Source: Vibrio cincinnatiensis (GTDB taxonomy: Bacteria > Pseudomonadota > Gammaproteobacteria > Enterobacterales > Vibrionaceae). From it: 64,000 nt of DNA. The translations under genes were made by a program, and so were the position numbers. Numbering within the stretch: position 1 is the first letter of the stretch; each line of letters opens with the position of its first letter. This document shows, in pieces, positions 42,956 to 53,412 of the stretch. The stretch is taken from positions 248,001 through 312,000 of the forward strand of contig NZ_SGOM01000002.1 of assembly GCF_022113815.1 (NCBI RefSeq). The letters are read 5' to 3'. The notes under the pieces are model-generated. The model was not told the origin of the DNA, searched no databases, and was given only the letters and a program-made list of their open reading frames with translations.

Positions 42956-44341
42956 ATGTTCACACGCGTCAGTATCAAACAAGTTTTGATCATCGGAGTG
43001 CTGCTAGTATCGGCGTTGATGGTCATGTTTCCACTTTCTGATCATTCGCTTCATTTCTCTTATAGTGCCGCTGTGGTGTTGCTGACGTTGGCACTTTGGA
43101 GTACGGGAGCATTACCTCCATTTTTAACGGGTTTAATCTTTTTTGCGTTGGCTGCGGTTTTTCAATTGGCTGAACCGAGTTTGTTATTTTCCGGTTTTTC
43201 ATCAACGGCAGTCTGGCTGATCATCTCTGGTTTTGTCATTGGTGCAGCTATTTCATCATCCGGTTTAGGTGATCGTGTTGCCGCCTTAATTGCACCGTTT
43301 TTAACGCTCAGCTATTCTCGGCTCATTTTTGGCTTAGTGGCGACGGCGATGGCACTAGGGTTTGTTATGCCTTCATCTGTGGGACGAGCCGTTGTCTTAG
43401 TTCCAATTGGTATGGCTCTAGCTGAACGTGTTGGGTTTAATAAAGGCAGTAATGGACGAATTGGTATTGCTGTCGCACTGGCCATTGCGTGTAATATGCC
43501 TAGCTTTGCGGTGTTACCATCCAATATTCCCAATATGATTTTGGCGGGTTCCAGTGAAACCTTATTTGGTTTACATTTCGGCTATACAGAATATTTATTA
43601 CTGCACTTTCCCATTTTAGGTATTGTTAAGTCCTTATTGCTTGTTTGGTTGGTATTGCGCCTTTTCCCCGCAGTAATTACGAGTCCGGAGGTGGCTGAAG
43701 TGGCTCCGACGGCGGATGATCGTAAGCAGCAGACAAAAGTAATTGCATTACTTGGTGCCACGTTATTTTTCTGGGTGACCGATTCGATCCATGGCGTTAA
43801 TCCTGCTTGGGTCGGGCTAGCCACAGCGGTTATCTTACTGATGCCAAAATTTGGTGTGGTTGAGCCCAAAGCATTTAATCGTTCTATTGATTTTGCCACG
43901 GTCATTTTTGTTGCGGCGGCGTTAGGGTTGGGTGCATTGGTGAATGTATCGGGCCTTGGGGCATCTATGGGGCAGCTATTTAGTCATTTATTACCTACGT
44001 CCAGTGATAATGATTTCTTAAGTTTTATGGCATTATCGCTCATTTCAACCCTGACAGGTTTGGTTGCGACCATTCCAGGTGTACCGACGGTGTTGTCTCC
44101 GATGGCTGCCGATTTTGCTCAGGCAAGTGGTTTTTCTTTATCTGCCGTTTTAATGACCCAAGTCATCGGCTTTTCTACCGTAATTTTCCCCTACCAAGTG
44201 GGGCCATTGATTGTGGCGATGCAACTCTCCAATGAATCGTTAGCCAAGCTAGTCAAAGTTACGTTGCCTTTGGCTGGGATAACGGTTGTCCTGTTAATGC
44301 CACTAGACTATTTATGGTGGTTATTATTAGGCTGGATCTAA
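42956..44341 (+). CDS. SLC13/DASS family transporter
   Basis: A 461-residue inner-membrane transporter with about 11-12 hydrophobic segments. It shows the arsenite-permease/DASS fold (GLIFFALAAVFQ, STAVWLIISGFVIGAAISSSGLGDR, MPSSVGRAVVLVPI, VLPSNIPNMILAG). In place of the usual SNT motifs it reads PSSVGR and PSNIPN, so the substrate may differ from the classic dicarboxylates. Divergent from an AraC regulator. The substrate is unknown. Confidence 0.85.
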   Translation: MFTRVSIKQVLIIGVLLVSALMVMFPLSDHSLHFSYSAAVVLLTLALWSTGALPPFLTGLIFFALAAVFQLAEPSLLFSGFSSTAVWLIISGFVIGAAISSSGLGDRVAALIAPFLTLSYSRLIFGLVATAMALGFVMPSSVGRAVVLVPIGMALAERVGFNKGSNGRIGIAVALAIACNMPSFAVLPSNIPNMILAGSSETLFGLHFGYTEYLLLHFPILGIVKSLLLVWLVLRLFPAVITSPEVAEVAPTADDRKQQTKVIALLGATLFFWVTDSIHGVNPAWVGLATAVILLMPKFGVVEPKAFNRSIDFATVIFVAAALGLGALVNVSGLGASMGQLFSHLLPTSSDNDFLSFMALSLISTLTGLVATIPGVPTVLSPMAADFAQASGFSLSAVLMTQVIGFSTVIFPYQVGPLIVAMQLSNESLAKLVKVTLPLAGITVVLLMPLDYLWWLLLGWI

Positions 44342-44450
44342 TGGCGATTTCACCTATTCGATCATCTATGGCAGGCTGAATGAGCGTCTCTATTTTACTT
44401 AGATCTCTTATTCAGTTTGCCGTATCATGAGATACGCTTTTTCATTGTAG

Positions 44451-44768
44451 ATGTTCATGATAACTCAGATTCCGATTTCCTCTTCTATTGATTCCCTTTC
44501 CTCATCTTCAGTCAGCTGTTCTAATTGTCGAGCTTGCTGTTGTCGGCTCGAAGTGATGATTATTAGTGACACTGGGGTGCCTAAACAGCACATCGCGGTT
44601 GATCAATGGGGAGGGGAAACGATGCGTCGTTTGGAAGATGGATGGTGTTCGGCTTTAGATCGTGAAACCTTTATGTGTACTATTTACGAACAGCGGCCTT
44701 GGGTTTGTCGCGCCTTCGAAATGGGGGACTATGAATGTTTACAAGAGCGTACATTGCTTAACCCTTAG
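44451..44768 (+). CDS. YkgJ family cysteine-cluster protein
   Basis: A 105-residue protein with CSNCRACCCR (about 23-32), then CSALDRETFMCTIYEQRPWVCRAFEMGDYEC. This CxxCxxCC...C...RPxxCRxF pattern defines the YkgJ/UPF0153 zinc- or iron-binding family, whose function is unknown. The start is uncertain (ATG at 44451 or 44457; no clear ribosome binding site). It is 20 bases upstream of the DUF1090 gene and may be cotranscribed. Confidence 0.87.
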   Translation: MFMITQIPISSSIDSLSSSSVSCSNCRACCCRLEVMIISDTGVPKQHIAVDQWGGETMRRLEDGWCSALDRETFMCTIYEQRPWVCRAFEMGDYECLQERTLLNP

Positions 44769-44788
44769 ATCTTGTTAGGATGATAATA

Positions 44789-45220
44789 ATGAAAGTATTA
44801 GATTGCCGAGCTCAGCGCTATGCACGGCTTACTCTTTTTTCTTTGCTGATGTATGGCTACTCTAGTTCTGTTTGGGCATCTCCCTCTTGTTCTGAGCTTA
44901 CCGGATGTGAGAGAAAGCAGTGTGAAATTGAAGTTCAAATAGATCGTGCTCAGCAACAGGGCAACAAGAAAAAAGAACAGGGTTTAACGAAAGCCTTACG
45001 AGCTGTACACCAATCTTGCACTCCTGAGCAATTAGCTGAGCAATTACGAGAGGCTATTGAGGAGAAACAAGAAAAAATAAAAGACTACCAAAATGATCAG
45101 CGAGAAGCTGGCCGTGAGGGAAAAGCTAAAAAAGTGGAAAAATATCAGAAGAAAGCCGAACAGCAACAAGCGGAATTAGACCGCTTGCAACAAGAGTTAT
45201 CTGAGTTGTTGGCTCAATAA
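44789..45220 (+). CDS. DUF1090 (YqjC-like) periplasmic protein
   Basis: A 143-residue protein; the start at 44789 lies eight bases after AGGA. A signal peptide-like segment (about 12-31, ending VWAS) is followed by CSELTGCERKQCEIE, the DUF1090 signature, and a long charged coiled coil (about 80-143). E. coli YqjC belongs here; its function is not known. Probably periplasmic. Confidence 0.85.
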   Translation: MKVLDCRAQRYARLTLFSLLMYGYSSSVWASPSCSELTGCERKQCEIEVQIDRAQQQGNKKKEQGLTKALRAVHQSCTPEQLAEQLREAIEEKQEKIKDYQNDQREAGREGKAKKVEKYQKKAEQQQAELDRLQQELSELLAQ

Positions 45221-45319
45221 TACTCTAAGCTGTCGCTGGTTCTTGTGTGACATTAATGTCTATTCACTATGGGTACACTTTAGGAGATTAACATTAGACT
45301 TAATGCTGATTTCAAGCGG

Positions 45320-45348
45320 TTGAAAAACTTTTTGCCTTTGGAAATAAT
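45320..45348 (+). promoter_or_regulatory. sigma-70-like promoter of the alcohol dehydrogenase gene
   Basis: TTGAAA (45320-45325), a 17-base spacer, then AATAAT (45343-45348). Transcription from here would give a leader of about 115 bases. Confidence 0.6.
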
Positions 45349-45386
45349 CTCGACTATTTTTGTAAAAAATGGGTTAGTTCTGCTGC

Positions 45387-45468
45387 TTTGCTCCTGCTAG
45401 CCTACGCCCCACAGAATTTCTCTCGGTGAGAAATTGATATCAGCATGGGTTACCCTCTCAGGAGCAAA
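45387..45468 (+). ncRNA. structured 5' leader that can mask the ribosome binding site
   Basis: TTTGCTCCTG (45387-45396) is perfectly complementary to CAGGAGCAAA (45459-45468), which contains the AGGAG ribosome binding site of the next gene. Inside lies a second hairpin, AATTTCTC (45415-45422) with GAGAAATT (45428-45435), and a short GGGTTACCC palindrome. The layout fits translational control by temperature, ligand or protein; I match it to no known riboswitch class. Confidence 0.65.
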
Positions 45469-45470
45469 AG

Positions 45471-46619
45471 ATGTCTAGCGTATTTTATATTCCTTCCACG
45501 AATTTAATGGGCCCAGGTTGCCTAGCTGAAGCGACTCAAGTTATTGCATCTCATGGTTTTAAGCGAGTTTTGATTGTCACGGATCGGTTCCTAAACCAAA
45601 TGGGTGTGGCAGATAAGGTCATGGCCTTGCTTAGCCAAGTCGGAGTCTCTTCCGTTATTTTTGATGAAACTAAACCGAATCCAACAGTTGAAAATGTACA
45701 AAAGGGATTAGCAAAATTACAGCAAGAGCAATGTGATAGCGTACTTTCTCTAGGCGGCGGTTCACCGCATGACTGTGCCAAAGGTATTGCACTATTAGCC
45801 GCTAATGGGGGGGAAATTAAAGATTACGAAGGCGTTGACCGTTCGGTAAAACCACAATTACCCTTATTTGCTGTTAATACAACGGCTGGGACGGCATCAG
45901 AAATGACCCGCTTCTGTATCATTACCGATGATGAACGTCATATAAAGATGGCGATTGTGGACAAGCATGTGACACCTATGATGTCGGTAAATGATCCCGA
46001 GTGGATGTTGGCAAAACCGGCTTCACTTACGGCAGCAACAGGGATGGACGCATTGACTCATGCGATCGAGGCGTATGTTTCTACGGCAGCAACCCCCATT
46101 ACCGATGCTGTTGCACTCAAAGCGATTGAAATGATTGAAGCAAATTTACGCCAAGCCGTTAAGCAGGGCGATGATATTTCCGCTCGTGATAATATGGCTT
46201 ATGCTCAATTTATGGCGGGCATGGCATTTAATAATGCTTCTTTGGGTTATGTACATGCCATTGCGCACCAGCTTGGTGGGTTTTATGACCTACCACATGG
46301 TGTTTGTAATGCCGTGTTGCTTCCTCATGTCCAACGGTTTAACAGCCAAGTTGCAGCAGAGCGTTTATGTGATGTTGCCCAGGCTATGGGGGTAAATATC
46401 GCTGACATGACGATAGAGCAAGGAGCTGATGTGGCAATTAAAGCTATTTGCCAATTATCAGAGGCGGTCGGTATTCCATCTGGGCTTGCTCAGCTAGGAG
46501 TGAAAGAGCAAGATTTTACAGTTCTTGCTGATAATGCCCTCAAAGATGCCTGCGGGTTGACCAATCCTAAAGCAGCGACACAGGCGGAGATCATTGAGAT
46601 TCTAAAAGCTGCGATGTAA
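45471..46619 (+). CDS. iron-containing alcohol dehydrogenase (YiaY/FucO-like)
   Basis: A 382-residue NAD(H)-dependent dehydrogenase of the group III family. GGGSPHD (95-101) binds the nucleotide, [10 protein letters not shown] follows, and the iron ligands are visible as D193, H197, H262 and H276 ([27 protein letters not shown]). It resembles E. coli YiaY and related ethanol/lactaldehyde enzymes, but the substrate cannot be fixed. AGGAG lies seven bases before the ATG and is part of the leader stem. An AraC regulator follows 158 bases downstream on the same strand. Confidence 0.93.
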   Translation: MSSVFYIPSTNLMGPGCLAEATQVIASHGFKRVLIVTDRFLNQMGVADKVMALLSQVGVSSVIFDETKPNPTVENVQKGLAKLQQEQCDSVLSLGGGSPHDCAKGIALLAANGGEIKDYEGVDRSVKPQLPLFAVNTTAGTASEMTRFCIITDDERHIKMAIVDKHVTPMMSVNDPEWMLAKPASLTAATGMDALTHAIEAYVSTAATPITDAVALKAIEMIEANLRQAVKQGDDISARDNMAYAQFMAGMAFNNASLGYVHAIAHQLGGFYDLPHGVCNAVLLPHVQRFNSQVAAERLCDVAQAMGVNIADMTIEQGADVAIKAICQLSEAVGIPSGLAQLGVKEQDFTVLADNALKDACGLTNPKAATQAEIIEILKAAM

Positions 46620-46624
46620 TGGTC

Positions 46625-46658
46625 AGCAGGGTATTCGATGTCAAGTGAATACCCTGCT
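46625..46658 (+). terminator. hairpin after the alcohol dehydrogenase gene
   Basis: AGCAGGGTATTC (46625-46636) pairs with GAATACCCTGCT (46647-46658), 12 bp. The following sequence is only moderately T-rich. Confidence 0.65.
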
Positions 46659-46777
46659 TGGTCGGTTTATTCCTTTCTCTTACCGCTGTTCCACGTTAAT
46701 TTCCCGTTTTTCTATTTCGATCATCTCAATACCCGATTATGATAAGAGGATGAAAGTAACGACGCACCGACTGACGA

Positions 46778-47650
46778 ATGAGAACAATCCATAGTTTTAG
46801 CCGTGTTGATGAAACACAGTATGCGCTTGCGACAGACAAAGTTAATTTACTTTATTACCACTTACCTAAGCACTTTAGTGGTGAATATCACTGCTATGAT
46901 ATGCCACGTTTATGTACGATTTTGCAAGGCAGCAAAGAAGTTCGCATTAATCAGCACCAGCCATTTCGCTATTCGAAACAGCAATGTGTGTTACTGTCAC
47001 CTTATACAGATGTCCACATGTCGATGCCGGAGCCAACGAACGCCCTTGTGTATGAATTTAGCGATAGTTTGGTGGATAGCGTGATTGATCGAGTGGAAGA
47101 GGTATTAGAGGTCAAGCCCGCTCTTGGTCAAAAGACGAGTTCTTTTCAGCTAGATAAGTTAGATGAACGCCTCTTTTCATTGCATGCTCGGACACAAGAA
47201 ATACTGAGTAGTGGTGATGCTAACCTTTCTTTTTTACTGGATCTGGTCAGTCAGGAGTTAGTCTATGAACTGCTGAAACGCCAAGGGTGTAACGATATCC
47301 TCTCATTGCACCAACATCATCCTATTAGTCGAATCATTCATTTAATGCAATCTGAACAGGGAAGATCGATGTCGGTATCCCATTTTGCTGAGGAAGTGAA
47401 TATGTCGCTGTCTCATTTTAGCCAAAAATTTAAGCAGATTACTGGACAAACGCCCAGCGCTTATTTAACAGAAATAAAATTGCAGCAAGCTAAATCTTTT
47501 CTTCGATATTTGTCTGTAACGGAAGCGGCATTGGAGCTCGGCTATGAAAATATTTCTTACTTTATTCGTTTATTTAAAAATAAGTTTGGCCTGACTCCAA
47601 AACAATATCAGGTGCAGTATCAAACCGGAATGTCTGCTGTGGTGAATTGA
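46778..47650 (+). CDS. AraC family regulator
   Basis: A 290-residue regulator with an AraC-type N-terminal sensing domain (SGEYHCYDMPRLCTILQGSKEV) and a C-terminal double helix-turn-helix (MSVSHFAEEVNMSLSHFSQKFKQ; VTEAALELGYENISYFIRLFKNKFG). It is downstream of the iron alcohol dehydrogenase, which is a reasonable target. Relatives next to aldehyde or alcohol dehydrogenases are common, but the effector is not known. Confidence 0.9.
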   Translation: MRTIHSFSRVDETQYALATDKVNLLYYHLPKHFSGEYHCYDMPRLCTILQGSKEVRINQHQPFRYSKQQCVLLSPYTDVHMSMPEPTNALVYEFSDSLVDSVIDRVEEVLEVKPALGQKTSSFQLDKLDERLFSLHARTQEILSSGDANLSFLLDLVSQELVYELLKRQGCNDILSLHQHHPISRIIHLMQSEQGRSMSVSHFAEEVNMSLSHFSQKFKQITGQTPSAYLTEIKLQQAKSFLRYLSVTEAALELGYENISYFIRLFKNKFGLTPKQYQVQYQTGMSAVVN

Positions 47651-47669
47651 ATAAGGAATAGTGTGAAGG

Positions 47670-47698
47670 GTAAATAGGCACGTGATGTGCCTATTTAC
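47670..47698 (+). terminator. terminator hairpin overlapping a parS2 site
   Basis: GTAAATAGGCAC (47670-47681) pairs with GTGCCTATTTAC (47687-47698), a 12-bp stem with a 5-base loop between convergent genes. No T tract follows. Confidence 0.7.
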
Positions 47699-47706
47699 AG
47701 TGTAAA
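47694..47706. other. parS2 site
   Basis: TTTACAGTGTAAA, exact consensus match; its left part lies in the descending arm of the hairpin at 47670-47698. Confidence 0.9.
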
Positions 47707-47717
47707 CACTGTAGCGT

Positions 47718-49379
47718 TTATACTTTAAATCGACCAACTAACTGATAAAGTTCATGGGCTCGACCATTTAATGTTTGGCTACCACTTCTATTTTCATTGG
47801 CCAGATCGGCAGATTGACTACTTTGATCTGAAATAACCACAATCCGTTGAGAAATTTCTTGCCCCACGATACTCTGTTCTTCGGTTGCGGTTGCAATCAG
47901 TGAGTTCATATCCATTATCGTTCCTATCGATTGCTGGATTTTTTCTAGCGCTTTAGCAACATTGCTGGCTTCTTCGACGGTTGATGTACTTCGATTTTGG
48001 CTGGAATCCATCGCTCTTACCGCATTATCAGAGGCCGATTTTAATTGCTGAATCATGGTGTGAATTTCTTCAGTACTGTCTTGAGTTCGGCTGGCGAGTT
48101 TACGGACTTCATCCGCGACAACGGCGAAGCCTCGGCCTTGGTCTCCTGCTCGAGCCGCTTCTATTGCAGCATTCAACGCCAACAAGTTTGTTTGTTCTGC
48201 TATATCTTGAATGACCTCCAGTGAACGAGAAATATTTTGTACATCATCCTCCAGTTTGGAGATCACATGGCTAGCTTCTGCAACTTCGACCGCTAAGGCT
48301 TGAACAGATTGTGCTGCTGATTCGACGATGGTGTGTGCATCTAGTGCCTGATCTTCAGCCTCTTTTGCTGATTGGGCGGCTTGGCTAGCATTGCTGGAAA
48401 TTTCATGGGCCGTGGTGGTCATTTCTGTCATGGCCGTAGCAACTTGTTCAGTTTCTTCTCGTTGGTTTGATGCTACATCATCCACTTGCGCTGCTCGTTG
48501 CGTCATGGCATCCGTTTCACTTACCACTTGCTGGCCGACTTGATGAACACGTTGAATGATCTCTTGTAAGCTGGCAACGAACATATTGAAATTTCGACTT
48601 AAACGGGCAAATTCAGGAATGCTAAAGCTTTCCATACGTGCGGTTAGATCGGCATCACCACTAGCAAAAGAACGAATTGAATTATCAAGAATACCCAAAG
48701 GATGCATAATGCTTCGATTGAGTAGAGCAACCATTACACCGACAATTATTACAATCACACCAGCAATAGAAGCTAACGTCCATAAGCTGCTGGTGAGCTG
48801 TTCGTCGGCTCTTTTTTCCATGGCTGCAATTTCAGCATCGACATCGTCAGTATAAAACCCTGTTCCAATGGTGAGATCCCACTGCGGTAGGTAAACGGAA
48901 TAACTTAACTTAGGCAGTGGTGTAGTCTCGCCAGGTTTGGGAAAGTAATAAATCGAGAATTCATTTTTTTTCGCGTTATTGATCAAGTCGCGGATAAGAT
49001 AGTTACCGTGGCTATCGGTCATGTTGATCAGGTTCTCTCCAAGCCCTGCATCACTTTGCCCGAGTAGCACACGAGTCCCTTTGCTGTCATAACCAAAAAT
49101 ATAGCCATCTGAACCAAATCGAATTTCACGTAAAATCGTCAGCACCTCTTCTAATGATGCCCGCTGTTTTCGCAGTGGTTCGACAGCCGATTCTGCAATG
49201 TCTAGATAGGATTTTAGCTCGGCTTTTTTCATCTCCATCATGGCTGAACGAGTCGCCGTCATTTGTTCATGGCTCAAGTTCTTTGTTTCTGAAAAAGTAG
49301 AATAAATCATGCTCAAGGTAATGAGCAGTAAAGGGACGATCGATAAAATATAGAGTCGGTGGCGTATAGTCAGATTCAT
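47718..49379 (-). CDS. methyl-accepting chemotaxis protein with sCache sensor
   Basis: A chemoreceptor of 553 residues, start at 49379. A membrane helix (about 6-27), a periplasmic sCache_2-type domain (about 35-190; [33 protein letters not shown]), a second helix (about 200-222), HAMP and the cytoplasmic hairpin [20 protein letters not shown] follow in order. No CheR pentapeptide. sCache receptors often sense small organic acids; the ligand here is unknown. Confidence 0.92.
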   Translation of the reverse strand: MNLTIRHRLYILSIVPLLLITLSMIYSTFSETKNLSHEQMTATRSAMMEMKKAELKSYLDIAESAVEPLRKQRASLEEVLTILREIRFGSDGYIFGYDSKGTRVLLGQSDAGLGENLINMTDSHGNYLIRDLINNAKKNEFSIYYFPKPGETTPLPKLSYSVYLPQWDLTIGTGFYTDDVDAEIAAMEKRADEQLTSSLWTLASIAGVIVIIVGVMVALLNRSIMHPLGILDNSIRSFASGDADLTARMESFSIPEFARLSRNFNMFVASLQEIIQRVHQVGQQVVSETDAMTQRAAQVDDVASNQREETEQVATAMTEMTTTAHEISSNASQAAQSAKEAEDQALDAHTIVESAAQSVQALAVEVAEASHVISKLEDDVQNISRSLEVIQDIAEQTNLLALNAAIEAARAGDQGRGFAVVADEVRKLASRTQDSTEEIHTMIQQLKSASDNAVRAMDSSQNRSTSTVEEASNVAKALEKIQQSIGTIMDMNSLIATATEEQSIVGQEISQRIVVISDQSSQSADLANENRSGSQTLNGRAHELYQLVGRFKV

Positions 49380-49760
49380 AAGCTTTTCCATCCTAGGTAT
49401 GCCGAATAGTGACCAACTGAAGGCGATATTTATTATTATTTTCCCTACCTACTTGGTGCAGCGGTGTGATCGACGTCTGTTCTTTTTAAGCAAATCGTTT
49501 ATTGATGCTGATAAGGGAGAACATACTGACTAACGAGCTGTCACACAAAGTCATTTGGGTATGATCATAATACTGCAGTTATCGTTTTATGTTTGCGCAA
49601 TAACGGATAGGTTGTTCACATTTCTTACTTATTTTATGACAAGTTTTGGCTTACCTCGCGCGTTTTGGGATGAAAAGGAAAAGAGGGTGTTTTTGTCTTT
49701 TAATCCTCCCTGTGGGCTATGGTATACTTCGCAGCCATTTATCAGTAAGAGTGTAATACC
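49380..49760. other. gene-free stretch before yibL
   Basis: Divergent promoter region of the chemoreceptor and yibL; TATACT at 49722-49727 is a possible yibL -10. A 69-codon frame at 49555-49764 shows no protein-like features. Nothing else seen. Confidence 0.6.
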
Positions 49761-50117
49761 ATGAGTCTAAAAAATGACATTCAACAACTAAACAATCGCC
49801 TTGATTCTTGCCGTCACAAGTTGGATGCAGCCAAAACTCGTGGTGACAGTGCCATGATCAGTAAATTTACCGATGAAGTGGAACAGCTCACCAAGCAGGT
49901 AAATAGTTTAAAAAATAAAGCGGAATATGAGCTCAATAAAGAACGAAAGATCCTTTCGGATATGCCTTTTTATCGGGAGCTCACCAAAGCTGAGCAGGCG
50001 GATCTCGGTAAACTGAAAAAATCAGTCAAAGGGTTAGTGATTGTGCATCCCACCACTAAAATTGGTAAAGCACTTCGCTTGGAAGCGATGACAGGATTTG
50101 CGCCAAAACCGTTTTAA
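49761..50117 (+). CDS. yibL: YibL family ribosome-associated protein
   Basis: A 118-residue protein matching E. coli YibL (120 residues): an N-terminal coiled coil (about 1-66), then MPFYRELTKAEQADLGKLKK and VKGLVIVHPTTKIGKALRLEAMTGF. E. coli YibL cofractionates with ribosomes; its exact role is unknown. Monocistronic, with a strong terminator. Confidence 0.93.
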   Translation: MSLKNDIQQLNNRLDSCRHKLDAAKTRGDSAMISKFTDEVEQLTKQVNSLKNKAEYELNKERKILSDMPFYRELTKAEQADLGKLKKSVKGLVIVHPTTKIGKALRLEAMTGFAPKPF

Positions 50118-50136
50118 TCGGTTTTCCTTAGCAAAT

Positions 50137-50170
50137 AAAAAAGAGCCGAGCATTTTGCTGGCTCTTTTTT
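50137..50170. terminator. bidirectional terminator between yibL and malT
   Basis: AAAAAAGAGCC (50137-50147) pairs with GGCTCTTTTTT (50160-50170), with AGC/GCT extending the stem; A and T tracts on both sides serve both convergent genes. Confidence 0.92.
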
Positions 50171-50185
50171 ATGGAGTTAAAAACG

Positions 50186-52894
50186 TTAGTAGCCCATCAG
50201 TTGTAATAAGTTCTCTGCGGTATAGATGGCTTCTTTACGGTTCGCTATATTGAGTTTTTGGTATAGGTTGCGAATATGTGTTTTAATCGTTGTGCCTGCT
50301 ACATCCAACTCTTGAGCAATTTGCTCATTACTAAAGCCTGAATAAATGAGCCCAAGAACTTGCCACTCTCGCTGGGTAAGCGGGCTGGTACGAACCAGCT
50401 CAGGAATGTTTGGGTGATTAATCAACTTCTCAACAAACTCTTCATCAAAATGAATTGAACGGCTGCGTTGAGTGGTGGAAATTTCTTTAATTAACTGCTG
50501 TGCTCGGTGGCGTTCTAAGTCTCCAAGTTCCACTCGATGAATCAATTTTTCAAGCAAATGACCAATTCGCTGACCATCAATTAAGAAGTTACCTATCATA
50601 CCGGTTTGATTGGTTAGTCGAAGCGCTTCTTTGAGCTTTTCTCGCGCGAGCTCCTCCTCTTGGCAAGCTACTGCTAAGGACGCTTCAACAATCAGGTTTC
50701 GGTTGAGATCGGTGAGTAAGTGGTACTCTCTTGCTTGATCTTGAATAAACGTTAGTGTTTGTTTGGCTTCATCATATTGCTCTAAGCCGATTTGTGCGCG
50801 CGCAATATTGCGCCATTGCAGTTGGAAAAAGTGATTACAGGCTTTTTTAGGGCGAATGGTCGTGCTCAGCCAGCCTTCTATCGCGTTAATGTCTCCACGG
50901 GCTTGCCAGTATAACAACAGAGAGAGAGAGGCATTAGCTGTCCAGTCTACATGATAGTGGGACTGCTTCATTAAGTGCTGAACCTGTTCTATAAAGCGAC
51001 CGGCTTTATCCAGTTCTCCTCGTCCAATCGCAATACGAGCCAACATAGAATAGCTGTGTAAGTGTTGGCTCGGGGAGTGAGAGCCAAGAATGTCTAACCC
51101 CTTATAGGCGCACTCTTCTGCTTCATCTAGCCGATTCCAACACCAGAATATTTGCGCTCGAATGCGTAACAGGAATTCATGAAGGGGCACTTGGTGTAGG
51201 TGTTGTTCTTCAACCAATTTGAATGCATTGTCTTGAACTTCAAAAGCTGCTTGAACATAACCTTGAGCAATCAGAATTTCACTTTGTTGTAAGAGCGCCC
51301 ATAAGGCTTGATGATAAACTTGATACTGGCGAGCTAATTTTTCAGTTTGTTGCATCATAGATAATGCTCGGCTTAAATGCCCCAGTACGTGGTTTACTTC
51401 GCCCACGACAGAGGTGGCCACAATTCGGCTTAAATAAACGCTGCTATCGAGCTGGCTAAGCGCTAATTCAGCCAATTGCAGTGCTTTTTCTGGTTCATTT
51501 TTATTAATGGCCACTTGAGCAAGCAAAGCATTATATTCTCCCTGTTCTTTATAAGTCGGTTCGACATTCAGAGCTTTCATCTCTTTTTCCGCTTTGGCTA
51601 ACATATCGCCGACCACATCATAACGATGTTGGCTTTGGGCAAGCCATGCTTGTAACAAACAGAGTTTAGGTTCTCGATAAAGCTGATGGGGGGAAAGCAA
51701 ATTAATGGCAGACTCTAGAACTTTAAGCTCACCTTGGTTAAACATCTTCCAGCCATATTGCGTTAAAATATTGGCCAGTAAGTCGGTATCTTGCGCCTGG
51801 TTTGCGTGACGTAAGGCTTGGTGAGGAGTCGAGGCTTCGAGCCATGCTCGGGCGGCTGAGCGATGTAGCTCTTGCTCCTGCTGAGGAATGCGGGCTAAAC
51901 GTTGATGAGCGAGAAACTCTGCAAATAAATTATGGAAGCGATACCAGTTATGTTCCCCTTCAAGAGGGTAGATAAAGAGCCCATAACGATTCAGAGACTC
52001 AATCATACTTAAAGCATCGTCTCGTTCGGTCAGTGTTGCGACCAAACTGTCATTAAAATGGTCTAAAACGGAGCATTGCATCAGAAAATAACGGGTATCT
52101 TCATCGAGCAAATCAAAGACTTCTTCAACTAAGTAATCCCAGAGATGCGCATGATTAAAGTGGGAAACCGATTCCGCAGTTTGTGCCAACGTGCGCTTTT
52201 GATGTTGAGCTTGCAGTGCGATTAGCTGTAGAGCAGAAGGCCAGCCTTCCACATAGTTACGTAGGTTAACTGCGGTTGTATCATCGATGCCATCGGCAAC
52301 ACGTTGATTAAAGAAACGAGTGGTTTCTTCAGTATCAAAGGCTAATAGCTCATTACCGATTTCGATCATTAAATCCCGAACTCGTAAGTTTGCGGTACCC
52401 AGCGGTGGGGTCATCCGGCTTGTAACCACTAAAGTGAGGTTATCGGGCATATGTTTAAGGAAAAAACGCATCGCCTCATGAATATCATCGTCATTGATGA
52501 CGTGGTAATCATCAAGTACAACAAAACATTCCTGATGAAATTCCGACATTTCAGCAAAGACTTCACTAAATAACGAATGCAATGATGAGAACTGACGACG
52601 TTCTGCCAGCTTTTGTGCATTAGGACAGCTTTGCTGCGTCGCTTTATTTATGGCTTGCAGTAAATAATTGATAAAGCGAAAGGAGTCATTGTCACTTTCA
52701 TCAATACTATACCAACCCACATTGGGTTTATCGGCAAGCCATTGTGCGGCCATGGTTGTTTTGCCATAACCCGCAGGAGAGCGGAAAAGAACTAATTTAT
52801 AGCAAGGTGCGTGTTGTAAAAGTTCTAAAACTCGTGGACGGACAATGGCATTATGCAGCCGTCCAGGGCGTGTTAATTTAGAGGGTATCCACAT
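50186..52894 (-). CDS. malT: maltose regulon activator MalT
   Basis: ATP- and maltotriose-dependent activator of the mal genes, a 902-residue STAND-family protein. It contains a P-loop AGYGKTT (41-47), [11 protein letters not shown] (Walker B), a tetratricopeptide-like sensor region (about 400-800) and a C-terminal LuxR-type helix-turn-helix ([26 protein letters not shown], about 830-855). Length and pattern match E. coli MalT (901). It is divergent from malP, with a CRP-like site between them. Confidence 0.97.
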   Translation of the reverse strand: MWIPSKLTRPGRLHNAIVRPRVLELLQHAPCYKLVLFRSPAGYGKTTMAAQWLADKPNVGWYSIDESDNDSFRFINYLLQAINKATQQSCPNAQKLAERRQFSSLHSLFSEVFAEMSEFHQECFVVLDDYHVINDDDIHEAMRFFLKHMPDNLTLVVTSRMTPPLGTANLRVRDLMIEIGNELLAFDTEETTRFFNQRVADGIDDTTAVNLRNYVEGWPSALQLIALQAQHQKRTLAQTAESVSHFNHAHLWDYLVEEVFDLLDEDTRYFLMQCSVLDHFNDSLVATLTERDDALSMIESLNRYGLFIYPLEGEHNWYRFHNLFAEFLAHQRLARIPQQEQELHRSAARAWLEASTPHQALRHANQAQDTDLLANILTQYGWKMFNQGELKVLESAINLLSPHQLYREPKLCLLQAWLAQSQHRYDVVGDMLAKAEKEMKALNVEPTYKEQGEYNALLAQVAINKNEPEKALQLAELALSQLDSSVYLSRIVATSVVGEVNHVLGHLSRALSMMQQTEKLARQYQVYHQALWALLQQSEILIAQGYVQAAFEVQDNAFKLVEEQHLHQVPLHEFLLRIRAQIFWCWNRLDEAEECAYKGLDILGSHSPSQHLHSYSMLARIAIGRGELDKAGRFIEQVQHLMKQSHYHVDWTANASLSLLLYWQARGDINAIEGWLSTTIRPKKACNHFFQLQWRNIARAQIGLEQYDEAKQTLTFIQDQAREYHLLTDLNRNLIVEASLAVACQEEELAREKLKEALRLTNQTGMIGNFLIDGQRIGHLLEKLIHRVELGDLERHRAQQLIKEISTTQRSRSIHFDEEFVEKLINHPNIPELVRTSPLTQREWQVLGLIYSGFSNEQIAQELDVAGTTIKTHIRNLYQKLNIANRKEAIYTAENLLQLMGY

Positions 52895-53221
52895 CGTATT
52901 GTCTCGTCATTGAGTGTGTTGAAGTTTTTTTATTTATTTAGTGACAAGGATGTTACTAGAACTTCAGATGTACGGTTATTGATCCTCCACGGCTTTTTTG
53001 AATGATTCACAGTTTCCCACCAACTACGCCCTATATTTGTGATCAATGTCTCTTTTTGTCTCTGTGTTTTTAGGTTCTCCAAACCAAACCCATACGAGAG
53101 GTTGTGAAAATTACGCAAATTTCGAAAATTATTTGTGATGAAAATAACATTTTGAGTAAATAGTTTTAATGGGTAAAAGATTCTATGAGTAAGGAAAAAT
53201 TGGGTGATTTGCGATGTTGGC

Positions 53222-53235
53222 GTGATCAATATCAC
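53222..53235. promoter_or_regulatory. CRP-like site between malT and malP
   Basis: GTGATCAATATCAC has the CRP half-sites GTGA and TCAC separated by six bases. A weaker relative (TGTGATCAATGTCTC) lies near 53037. Confidence 0.6.
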
Positions 53236-53311
53236 TCATAAAAGCGCTTTAATCGATATCAATGAGAGCTAGATCACTTCAATGAACTCAGTCTGTCTTC
53301 TACGCCCTTGC

Positions 53312-53344
53312 TCCTCCTCCCGCTTTCCTACATAAGCAGGAGGA
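53312..53344. promoter_or_regulatory. MalT boxes upstream of malP
   Basis: GGAGGA, the MalT box core GGA(T/G)GA, occurs on the minus strand at 53312-53320 (two overlapping copies) and on the plus strand at 53339-53344, 70-100 bases before malP. Confidence 0.6.
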
Positions 53345-53412
53345 TGCTTTGTTGAATAGGCAGAGGCAGGATATGGCGTAGATGGATTAGAACCTAGAAG
53401 TGAGATTTCTCA

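Noticed and set aside
49555..49764. 69-codon frame upstream of yibL
   Set aside because: No ribosome binding site, no recognisable features, and it overlaps the yibL start.
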